The position numbers and the translations under genes were made by a program. A DNA stretch of 35,158 nucleotides, taken from NCBI GenBank assembly GCA_017302495.1, contig JAFLDG010000007.1, positions 1 through 35,158 of the forward strand, in the 5' to 3' direction. Below the pieces are notes generated by a model. It made no database searches. It saw only the letters and a program-made list of their open reading frames with translations, and was not told the DNA's origin. This DNA comes from Burkholderiales bacterium. Its GTDB lineage: Bacteria > Pseudomonadota > Gammaproteobacteria > Burkholderiales > Burkholderiaceae_C. Positions 1 to 10,165 of this stretch are shown here, piece by piece; position 1 is the first letter of the stretch; the number at the start of each line of letters is the position of its first letter.

Positions 1-453
1 GAAGGGCTGGCGGACACGGCCGACGGCCAGTTGCTGATCGGCTTTCGCAACCCGCTGCGCGAAGGGCGTGCGCTGCTGGTGCCGCTGCTGAACCCGGACG
101 AACTGCTGCGCGGCGAGGCCGCACGCTTCGGCGCGCCGATCGCGGTCGACCTCGGCGGCCGCGGCGTGCGCAGCATCGAGCGCGTTGCCGACGGCTACCT
201 GATCGTCGCCGGGCCGGTGGCCGATGCCGGCGACTTCGTGCTGTTCCGCTGGTCCGGCCGGGCCGTCGACGCGCCGCAGCGGCTGCCGGGCGCCGAGCTG
301 AAGGATCTGCGGCCGGAGGCGTTGTTCGCCTGGCCCGGCAGCGGCGAGTGGCAGCTGCTCAGCGACGACGGCGGCATCGAGACCGAAGGGGTCGCCTGCA
401 AGGACCGGCCGCCGGGCCGACAGGCGTTCCGCAGCCTTGACGTGGCACGCTGA
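1..453 (+). CDS. DUF3616 family protein, C-terminal fragment
   Basis: The reading frame is open from the first base and ends with TGA at 451-453, so the 5' part of the gene lies outside the window and 150 residues are visible. The segment LIGFRNPLREGRALLVPLLN followed by a short run to NPDELL, and the later GVRSIERVADGYLIVAGP, are typical of the C-terminal half of DUF3616 proteins, which look like beta-propeller or lectin-like predicted secreted or cytoplasmic proteins. No function is established for the family. The gene converges on ligA with a gap of about 95 bp. The family call rests on remembered motifs, not on a search. Confidence 0.7.
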   Translation, partial: EGLADTADGQLLIGFRNPLREGRALLVPLLNPDELLRGEAARFGAPIAVDLGGRGVRSIERVADGYLIVAGPVADAGDFVLFRWSGRAVDAPQRLPGAELKDLRPEALFAWPGSGEWQLLSDDGGIETEGVACKDRPPGRQAFRSLDVAR

Positions 454-516
454 GGCGCCCGCGCGGAGCGGATCGCGCACGGGCGCTGCCTTCGCGGTTC
501 AGGGCGCAGCCGAGCG

Positions 517-538
517 CGGCGCGCCGGGCCCCGCGCCG
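517..538. terminator. Possible bidirectional hairpin between convergent genes
   Basis: A perfect 7-bp inverted repeat (517-523 with 532-538, loop of 8) lies in the 95-bp gap between the DUF3616 stop and the ligA stop. Its position suits a shared terminator. There is no T tract on either side, so it does not match a classical intrinsic terminator, and in GC-rich DNA such stems arise by chance. Confidence 0.3.
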
Positions 539-548
539 ACCCCGGCGA

Positions 549-3672
<3,124 letters not shown>

Positions 3673-3676
<4 letters not shown>

Positions 3677-5034
3677 ACCCCGACGACTTCGACTACCTGG
3701 TCATCGGCGCCGGCTCCGGCGGCGTCGCTTCCGCGCGGCGCGCCGCCGCGCACGGCGCCAAGGTCGGCATCGTCGAGGCCGGCCGCGTCGGCGGCACCTG
3801 CGTGCTGCGCGGCTGCGTGCCGAAGAAGCTGCTGATGTACGCGGCGCAGTTCCGCGACGCCTTCGCCGAGGCGGCGGGCTACGGCTGGAGCGTCGGCCAC
3901 CCGCACTTCGAGATGCCGCGCTGGGCCGCGGCCAAGGCCGCCGAGACGCAGCGCCTCGAGCATGTCTACCGCCAGCTGCTGGCCGGCTCGAAGGTGGCGC
4001 TGATCGAAGGCCGGGCCGTGATCGACGCGCCGGGCCGCGTGCGCGTCGGCGACCGCGTGCTGAACGCGAAGCACCTGTTGATCGCCACCGGCGCGCAACC
4101 GGTGCGCGACAGCATCCCCGGCATCGAGGGCTGCGCCACCAGCGACGAGCTGCTCGACCTGCACCGGCTGCCGCCGAGCGCGGCGGTGGTCGGCAGCGGC
4201 TACATCGCGCTGGAGTTCGCGAGCATGCTGCAGCGCCTGGGCGTCGCGACGAGCCTGTTCTACCGCGCGCGGCTGCCGTTGCGCGGCTTCGACGAGGACC
4301 TGCGCACGCGGGCGGCCGCCGCGCTGCAGGCGGCCGGCATCACGCTGCACCCGGGCGCCGCGCCGCGAGCGGTGCAGCGCGCCGGCGACGCGTGGCTGCT
4401 GATCCTCGACGACGAACGATCGCTCGAATTCCCGTTCGTGCTCAACGCCACCGGCCGCCGGCCGAACACCGCCGGCCTCGGGCTGGAGACGATCGGCATC
4501 ACGCCCGACGCCGACGGCGCGATTCCGGTCGACGCCCGGCTGCGCACCGCGGCCGAGAACGTCTACGCGATCGGCGACGTGACGCACCGGCTGAACCTGA
4601 CGCCGGTGGCGATCGCCGAGGGCCGCGCGCTGGCCGATTCGCTGTTCGGCCCCACGCCGCGCGCGGTGGACCTGAGCCTGGTTTCCAGCGCGGTGTTCAT
4701 GCTGCCGCCGGTGGCGACGATCGGCCCGACCGAGGCCGAGCTTGCCGCCTCGGGCACGAAGCTCGAGGTGTTCGAGGCCGACTTCCGGCCGATGAAGCAG
4801 GCCTTCATCGACGGCCACGAGCGCTGCTACATGAAGCTGCTGGTCGACGCGGCGAGCGACCGCGTGCTCGCCGCGCACATGATCGGCGCCGACGCGCCCG
4901 AGATCGTGCAGAGCCTCGCGGTCGCACTCACCGCCGGCGCGACCAAGGCCCAGTTCGACCGCACGATCGCGATGCACCCGACCGCGGCCGAGGAGTTCGT
5001 GCTGATGCGCGAGCCGGCGCGGGTCGTCGGCTGA
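3673..5034 (+). CDS. gor: Glutathione-disulfide reductase
   Basis: This 453-residue flavoprotein reduces glutathione disulfide with NADPH and FAD and keeps the cytosolic thiol pool reduced. It opens with the FAD-binding GAGSGG motif (residues 12-17), followed by the redox-active disulfide in GTCVLRGCVPKK (Cys43 and Cys48). The NADPH domain has GSGYIALEF, and arginines in FYRARLPLRGFD fit NADPH rather than NADH specificity. The second FAD motif is in NVYAIGD, and the dimerisation domain ends with the catalytic HPTAAEE motif. Length matches bacterial Gor (about 450). The start ATG overlaps the preceding HAD stop. The intact set of motifs argues against lipoamide or mercuric reductase. Confidence 0.93.
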
Positions 5035-5074
5035 GCGGCGCCGGCCCCATGGCAGGAACGACAGGAGCGGCCCG

Positions 5075-5863
5075 ATGAGCGAGACGCCCGGATTCGACGC
5101 CGCGCGCGCGGCGCGCTACCCGAGCCTGCAGGACGTGCCGGTGTTCGTCACCGGCGGCGCCACCGGCATCGGCGCCGACATCGTGCGCGCGTTCGCGTGC
5201 CAGGGCGCGAAGGTCGGCTTCGTCGACATCGACACGGCGGGCGCGAGCGCGCTGGTGCGCAGCCTGGCCGGCGCGGCGACCCCACCGCTGTACACCCGCG
5301 GCGACGTGACCGAGATCGCGCAGCTGCGCGCCGCGGTCGACGCCACGCGCGCCGCCTTCGGCGACATCGGCGTGCTGGTGAACAACGTCGCCAACGACCA
5401 GCGCCACGATTTCGCGACGGTGGACGTGGCCCGCTTCGACGCGACCGTGGCCGTCAACCTGCGGCCGGCCTACTTCGCCGCGCAGGCGGTGGTGCCGGAC
5501 ATGAAGCGGCGCGGCCAGGGCGCGATCGTCAACATCGGCTCGGCGTCGTGGCTGATGAAGTCGGCCGACCTCACCGTCTACACCACCTGCAAGTCGGCGA
5601 TGATGGGCTTCACCCGCTCGCTGGCGGCCGAGCTGGGCCGCGACCGCATCCGCGTGAACCAGGTGATCCCCGGCTGGGTGATGACCGACAAGCAGCTGAA
5701 GCTGTGGGTCGATGCCGAGGGCGAGCAGGCGATGGACCGCAACCAGCTGCTGCCGGGCCGGCTGCAGGGCCACGACATCGCCGGCATGGTGCTGTTCCTG
5801 GCCGCGGACGACAGCCGCATGATCACCGCGCAGGCCATGCTGGTCGACGCCGGCTGGGTGTGA
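5075..5863 (+). CDS. xylB: SDR-family D-xylose (pentose) 1-dehydrogenase, XylB type
   Basis: A 262-residue short-chain dehydrogenase with the cofactor motif TGGATGIG (residues 26-33), NNVAND in place of NNAG, and the catalytic YTTCK (Tyr169, Lys173). The pattern closely follows the Caulobacter D-xylose dehydrogenase XylB as I remember it: YPSL near the start, PPLYTRGD, VLVNN.ANDQRH, SASW before the active site, and IRVNQVIPGWVMT.KQ. XylB oxidises D-xylose to D-xylonolactone with NAD+, the first step of the Weimberg and Dahms routes. L-arabinose or another aldose is an alternative substrate. An AGGAG lies upstream of the ATG. The next gene, a sugar lactonase, overlaps it, which supports the sugar-oxidation role, as does the xylose ABC transporter at 31-34 kb. 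Confidence 0.8.
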   Translation: MSETPGFDAARAARYPSLQDVPVFVTGGATGIGADIVRAFACQGAKVGFVDIDTAGASALVRSLAGAATPPLYTRGDVTEIAQLRAAVDATRAAFGDIGVLVNNVANDQRHDFATVDVARFDATVAVNLRPAYFAAQAVVPDMKRRGQGAIVNIGSASWLMKSADLTVYTTCKSAMMGFTRSLAAELGRDRIRVNQVIPGWVMTDKQLKLWVDAEGEQAMDRNQLLPGRLQGHDIAGMVLFLAADDSRMITAQAMLVDAGWV

Positions 5864-6756
5864 TGGGCGCGCCGGCCTGGCAGCCGGTGCCGCTGCCGCT
5901 GCTGGAGCTGGGCGAAGGCCCGCTGTGGGACGAGGACGCGCAGCGCTTCCTCGTCGTCGACATCCACGGCCGCGCGGTGCACGCCTGGCATCCGGACAGC
6001 GGCGCGATGCAGGCCTGGCGGCTGCCCGAGCGCATCGGCTGGCTGATCCCGCGGCACGACCGCGACGGCTTCGTCGCCGGGCTGCAGTCGGGCTTCGTGC
6101 GGCTGTGGCTGGAGCCCACGCTGCGCCTCGAGCCGATCGGCAGCCCGCACCCCGGTGAGCCGGCTGTCCGGCTGAACGATGCCAAGGCCGACCCGTGGGG
6201 GCGCATCTGGGCCGGCTCGATGAACAACGCCGACCACGCCCGGCCCGACGGCCGGCTGGCGCGGCTGGACCCGGATGGCCGGATCACGATCGTCGAACGC
6301 GGCATCCGCATCGGCAACGGCCCGGCCATCAGTGCCGACGGGCGCACGCTGATGCACACCGACAGCGGCCTGCGCAGCATCTACCGCTACCGGCTCGATG
6401 CCGGCGGTCGCCTGAGCGACAAGACGCTGTGGCGCCGCTTCGAGGCGGCCGACGGCGCGCCGGACGGCATGAGCTTCGATGCCGACGGCGCGCTGTGGAT
6501 CGCGTTCTGGGGCGCCGGCTGCGTGCGCCGCTTCGCGCTCGACGGCACGCTGCTGCAGCAGATCGAGCTGCCGGCGCGGCAGATCACCAGCATGGCTTTC
6601 GGCGGTCCGGACCAGCGGACGCTGCTGGTCACCAGCGCACGCGAGGGGTTGGACGCCGCGGCGCTGCGGACGCAGCCGCTGGCCGGCGCGAGCTTCGTGC
6701 TTCGGCCGGGGGTACCTGGCCTGGCGGCCTGCCGATTCGGCAACGAGCGGTCGTGA
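5863..6756 (+). CDS. xylC: SMP-30/gluconolactonase-family sugar lactonase, XylC type
   Basis: A 297-residue six-bladed propeller enzyme of the SMP-30/regucalcin family, with metal ligands recognisable as the Glu of LGEGPLWD (Glu18), the Asn of RLNDAKAD, the Asn of GNGPAIS and the Asp of PDGMSFD. Family members hydrolyse sugar lactones. Placed directly after the xylose-dehydrogenase-like SDR with TGATG overlap, it most likely opens xylonolactone to xylonate. The phrases NGP.IS.DG, HTDSGLRSIY and FGGPD..TLLVTSAR recall Caulobacter XylC. No dehydratase (xylD) or later Weimberg gene follows: the operon ends here and is followed by a long non-coding stretch. It could act on other aldonolactones. 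Confidence 0.8.
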   Translation: MGAPAWQPVPLPLLELGEGPLWDEDAQRFLVVDIHGRAVHAWHPDSGAMQAWRLPERIGWLIPRHDRDGFVAGLQSGFVRLWLEPTLRLEPIGSPHPGEPAVRLNDAKADPWGRIWAGSMNNADHARPDGRLARLDPDGRITIVERGIRIGNGPAISADGRTLMHTDSGLRSIYRYRLDAGGRLSDKTLWRRFEAADGAPDGMSFDADGALWIAFWGAGCVRRFALDGTLLQQIELPARQITSMAFGGPDQRTLLVTSAREGLDAAALRTQPLAGASFVLRPGVPGLAACRFGNERS

Positions 6757-7094
6757 CGGACCACCCAGGCGGGCAGTTTACTGACGGCTACCGCCCCTTA
6801 GATTTGCGGCCATCGCCTTTGCGGCTGGCAATGGTCGATGTGCAGCGTGTGCGTATGGCTGATCCTGACCAGCCTTCTCAGGGTCTCGGCTACCGGGCGG
6901 TCGTTCATCCGCCTCAGGCGGCCGGACCGTCAACGACCGGAGGAAGTACTGCTGACTTCGTCGAGGCGGCAGGCACCGTCCGGCCGGAGTACCCGATCGA
7001 TTGGCTGGTGTGTGCTGCGCCTGGTCAACCTGCGCTGCGGCTCTTGCGAGAACGTACGGGCAGGTCTTGCGCACCGAGCCTGCAAAATCGCGCC
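6757..7094. other. Non-coding gap, left edge of the export block
   Basis: These 338 bp hold no plausible gene: reading frames are short, lack ribosome-binding sites and do not show the strong third-position GC bias of the neighbours. The first 100 bases are less GC-rich than the genes around them. A nested dyad lies at 6898-6939. The sensor-kinase promoter should be in the right half, but I see no convincing -35/-10 pair. The texture looks like degraded or dispersed intergenic sequence. Confidence 0.6.
6898..6939. terminator. Nested dyad, possible terminator or structured site
   Basis: An outer 8-bp perfect inverted repeat (6898-6905 with 6932-6939) encloses a 5-bp hairpin with a 3-nt loop (6909-6913 with 6917-6921). 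It lies about 140 bp downstream of the lactonase gene and 156 bp upstream of the sensor-kinase start. It could end the HAD-gor-xylBC transcript or be a remnant of a dispersed palindromic element. There is no T tract. Confidence 0.35.
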
Positions 7095-8936
7095 ATGTTC
7101 CGGCTTCGCCTCCTCTTGCCCCTTCGGCTGCGTCCTGCGGCAACCGCTCCAGGCGGCGCCAGCCATCGACCGGCGATGCTGCTGGCGGTGCTTCGCCTGC
7201 TCGTCGGCGGGTGGCTGGTGTCGGCCGCGTTGGCGTCCGCGGCGGGCCCATCGCAGCCCGAACCGCTGCGCGTGCTGCTCGTCAATTCGTTCACCGGTGC
7301 CAGCACGCCCTACGACACCTTCGCGTCGCTGTTCCGCGCCGAGCTGGCGCCGAAGATGAAGACGCCGGTGGCCTTCTACGAGGTGTCGATGGACGGTTCG
7401 CGCTTCGACCCGGCGCGCGACACCGACGTCTACGTGCGCTTCCTCGCCGAGCGCTTCGCCGGCCGGCCGCCCGATCTGATCGTCGCGGTCGGGCCGCCGG
7501 CGGCCCGCTTCTACGCGATGAACCGCGGCCGGCTGTTCGGCGACACGTCGGTGCTCTTCGCGGCCGCCGAGGAGCGCTCGCTGCGCGGCATTCCGCGCGG
7601 GCCGAACGACATCGAGGCCGGCATCCGGCTGCGTCTGCCGGCACTGTTCGAGCACATCCTCGCGGTGTTGCCCGAGACGACCACGATCGCCGTGGTGATC
7701 GGCAGTTCGCCGATCGAGCGCTTCTGGGCCGACGCGGTGAAGCGCGAGACGCAGCCGATCGCCGGCCGCGTCCGCATCGAGCTGCTGAACGAGCTGACGT
7801 TCGACGCGGTGCTCGAGCGCGTGGCCGCGCTGCCGCCGCGCTCGGCGGTCCTGTTCACGCAGGTCTACGTCGACGCCGCCGGCACCTCGCTGAATCAGGC
7901 GTACGCGCTGAAGCGGCTGGTCGAGGTCGCCAATGCCCCGCTGTTCGGGCTCTACGAGAGCCAGCTCGGGCAGGGCATCGTCGGCGGGCCGCTGATGTCG
8001 GAGAGCGAAGCCGGCAAGCGCATGGCGAAGGCGGCGGCGATCGTTTTCGCCGGCGAGGCGAGCGCGGGGCTGGCCGTCGAGCCGATCGAGCTCGGCGCAC
8101 CGGCCTACGACTGGGCGGCGCTGCAGCGCTGGAACATCGACCGCCGCCGCCTGCCGCCCGACAGCCGCGTGCTGTTCCAGCCGCCGTCGCCGTGGGACGA
8201 ATATCGCCGGGCAATCGTCGCCGGTGGCACCGCGCTGCTGGTGCTCGCGGCGATGGTGGTGCTGCTGCTGCTGCAGCGCTCGCGCCGGCGCCGCGCCGAG
8301 GCCGAGGCGCTGTCGCTGAGCGGCCGCATCCTGACCGCGCACGAGGACGAGCGCAGGCGCCTGGCGCGCGAGCTGCACGACGACCTGACGCCGCGGCTGG
8401 CACGGCTGGCCATCGACGCCGCGGCCGCCGGCGCAGCCGAACCGACGGCGCGCGCGATGCACGACGAGCTGGTCCGCGTCAGCGAGGACGTGCACGCGCT
8501 GTCGTATCGGCTGCACCCGACGGTGCTCGACGACCTGGGCCTGGTCGACGCACTGCGCGCCGAGTGCGACCGCATCGCCAATGGGCAGGGCCTGGACATC
8601 GCCTGTGTCGCCGAACAGGCAGCGGCAAAGGTGCCGAGCGACGTCGCACTGTGCCTGTACCGCATCGCGCAGGAGGCGCTGCGCAATGCCGTGCGCCACG
8701 CGTCGGCCCAGGCCGTGCGCGTGACGCTGGCGCAGCGCCATGGCGTGCTGCGGCTCGCGGTGGCCGACGACGGCGTCGGCTTCGACCCGGACGCACCGCG
8801 CGAGCGCCCGGGCCTGGGCCTGGCGAGCATGCGCGAGCGCATCCGCCAGATCGGCGGCGAGCTGCGCATCCGCAGCGCCGCCGGGGCCGGAACGACCGTG
8901 ACCGCCACCGTGCGCTTGCAGGGACAGGCGGCATGA
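7095..8936 (+). CDS. NarL-type sensor histidine kinase with periplasmic substrate-binding-like domain
   Basis: A 613-residue membrane kinase. An N-terminal signal or anchor is followed by a periplasmic region (about 55-365) that resembles the ABC substrate-binding family of PF04392 (RVLLVNSF, PDLIVAVGPPAARF, VLFTQVY). A transmembrane helix lies at about 371-393. The cytoplasmic part has the HisKA_3 dimerisation domain with ARELHDDL (phospho-accepting His428), then an HATPase domain with the N box EALRNAVRHAS and G boxes DDGVGFD and GLGLASMRERI. It should sense a small periplasmic ligand and phosphorylate the regulator encoded by the next gene, which it overlaps (ATGA). Two starts are possible: ATG 7095, used here, or ATG 7176, which would give a cleaner signal peptide. 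Neither has a good ribosome-binding site. The ligand is unknown. Confidence 0.85.
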   Translation: MFRLRLLLPLRLRPAATAPGGASHRPAMLLAVLRLLVGGWLVSAALASAAGPSQPEPLRVLLVNSFTGASTPYDTFASLFRAELAPKMKTPVAFYEVSMDGSRFDPARDTDVYVRFLAERFAGRPPDLIVAVGPPAARFYAMNRGRLFGDTSVLFAAAEERSLRGIPRGPNDIEAGIRLRLPALFEHILAVLPETTTIAVVIGSSPIERFWADAVKRETQPIAGRVRIELLNELTFDAVLERVAALPPRSAVLFTQVYVDAAGTSLNQAYALKRLVEVANAPLFGLYESQLGQGIVGGPLMSESEAGKRMAKAAAIVFAGEASAGLAVEPIELGAPAYDWAALQRWNIDRRRLPPDSRVLFQPPSPWDEYRRAIVAGGTALLVLAAMVVLLLLQRSRRRRAEAEALSLSGRILTAHEDERRRLARELHDDLTPRLARLAIDAAAAGAAEPTARAMHDELVRVSEDVHALSYRLHPTVLDDLGLVDALRAECDRIANGQGLDIACVAEQAAAKVPSDVALCLYRIAQEALRNAVRHASAQAVRVTLAQRHGVLRLAVADDGVGFDPDAPRERPGLGLASMRERIRQIGGELRIRSAAGAGTTVTATVRLQGQAA

Positions 8937-9589
8937 CGGCCGAGGCGACACCGCGACGCCCGCGGGTGCTGGTGGCCGACGACCACCGCATGTTCGCCGA
9001 GGCGCTGCGCGGGCTGCTCGCCGACACCTTCGAGCTGGTCGGCATCGCCGCCGACGGGGTCGAGCTGCTGGAACTGGCGGCACGCCTGGCGCCGGAGCTG
9101 ATCGTCGCCGACATCTCGATGCCGCGGCTCAACGGCATCGACGCGCTGGCCAGGCTGCGTGCAGTGCTGCCCGGGGCGCGGGTGGTCTTCCTGACGATGC
9201 ACCGCGACGTCGTCTACGCGCGGCGTGCGATCGCCGAAGGCGCGTGCGGCTACGTGCTCAAGCATTCGGCGCCGAACGAACTGGTGCAGGCATTGCAGGC
9301 CGCGAGCGAGGGGCGCACGTTCGTCAGCCCGTCGCTCGCCGGCGACCTGGTGCGGGCGCTGCAGCGCGACCCGCAGGGCGCCGACCCGGCGGCCACCGTC
9401 ACGCCGCGCCAGCGACAGATTCTGCAGCTGCTGGCGCAGGGGCTGTCGGCCAAGCAGATCGCGGCCCGGCTCGACATCTCGCCGCGAACGGTCGAGTTCC
9501 ACAAGTACACGCTGATGGAATCGCTCGGCCTGCACAGCAGCGTCGAGCTGGTGCGCTTCGCCGAGCGGCACGGCATCGTGCTCGAGTGA
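8933..9589 (+). CDS. NarL/LuxR-family response regulator
   Basis: A 218-residue two-domain regulator. The receiver domain (about 10-125) has the acidic pair in VADDHR, the phosphoacceptor Asp60 in ADISMP, the switch Thr in FLTMH and the Lys in YVLKHS. The LuxR-type helix-turn-helix (about 150-213) has the expected TPRQRQILQLLAQGLSAKQI and ISPRTVEFHK motifs. Its start overlaps the stop of the sensor-kinase gene, so the pair forms a two-component system. Probable targets are the downstream gene block and perhaps the AT-rich direct repeat at 9610-9644. Confidence 0.92.
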   Translation: MTAEATPRRPRVLVADDHRMFAEALRGLLADTFELVGIAADGVELLELAARLAPELIVADISMPRLNGIDALARLRAVLPGARVVFLTMHRDVVYARRAIAEGACGYVLKHSAPNELVQALQAASEGRTFVSPSLAGDLVRALQRDPQGADPAATVTPRQRQILQLLAQGLSAKQIAARLDISPRTVEFHKYTLMESLGLHSSVELVRFAERHGIVLE

Positions 9590-9609
9590 CGCGGACGCAG
9601 CGCGGTCCA

Positions 9610-9644
9610 GGTAATTTTCGGGCGCCGGACCCGGTAATTTTTCG
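9610..9644. promoter_or_regulatory. AT-rich direct repeat, candidate regulator site
   Basis: Two copies of GGTAATTTTCG (9610-9620, and 9633-9644 with one extra T) lie start to start 23 bp apart, about two helical turns, in the 131-bp gap between the response regulator and the receiver-only gene. Such AT tracts stand out sharply in this very GC-rich window. Phased direct repeats upstream of a target operon suit cooperative binding by a NarL-type regulator or RNA polymerase alpha-subunit contacts. The function is inferred. Confidence 0.45.
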
Positions 9645-9720
9645 AGCAGTGATGTAGCGCACGGCTGCGCACACTGCGTCCCCATGCCCGCCATCCCGGC
9701 CGGGCACTCGAAGGGGCGAG

Positions 9721-10143
9721 ATGAGCGCCACGCCGGCGAAATCGGGCTGCGTCCTGCTGGCCGACCGTCACCATGGCCTGACCGAGGGGCTGCGTGGCCT
9801 GCTCGGCACCCGCTTCGACAAGGTGTTCATGGTCACCGACGAAGCCTCGGCGGTCGAAGGTGCACAGCGCCTGCTCCCGGCGTTGATCGTCGTCGAACTG
9901 GGGCTCGTGCCGGGCGACGCGGCCGGGCTGGTGCGGCGCCTGCGCGCCGTCGCCGGCAGCGCCAAGCTGCTGCTGCTGAGCGTGCACGACGAAGCGAGCG
10001 TGGCCCGGGCTGCACTCGACGCCGGCGCCGACGGCGTGGTGCTCGAGCGCCTGGTCGCGACCGACCTGCTGCCGGGCGTCGAGCACGTGCTCGGCGGCGC
10101 AACCTTCCTGTCCAGGCCGTTGCGCGGCCACACCGCGAAGTGA
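9721..10143 (+). CDS. Receiver-only protein with altered phosphorylation site
   Basis: A 140-residue single receiver-like domain with a good ribosome-binding site (AAGGGG) before ATG 9721. The fold pattern is clear: VLLADRHHGL, PALIVVELGLVPGDAAG, LLLLSVHDEAS, DAGADGVVLE. The key positions are changed: the acidic pair is Asp15-Arg16 instead of two acids, the phosphoacceptor Asp is Glu59, the conserved Thr is Ser, and the conserved Lys after VL is Glu. It is therefore probably not phosphorylated and may act as a constant-state adaptor or competitor for the adjacent kinase or regulator. There is no output domain. It directly precedes the DUF1254 gene (22-bp gap) and may be the first gene of that operon. 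Confidence 0.8.
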   Translation: MSATPAKSGCVLLADRHHGLTEGLRGLLGTRFDKVFMVTDEASAVEGAQRLLPALIVVELGLVPGDAAGLVRRLRAVAGSAKLLLLSVHDEASVARAALDAGADGVVLERLVATDLLPGVEHVLGGATFLSRPLRGHTAK

Positions 10144-10165
10144 CCGAAGCGAGCGAACTACAGCC

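Noticed and set aside
7003..7012. Ten-base word GGCTGGTGTG shared with 30738-30747 as possible target-site repeat of the block
   Set aside because: Ten identical bases between two GC-rich stretches of this length are expected by chance, and they are not at the exact block edges.
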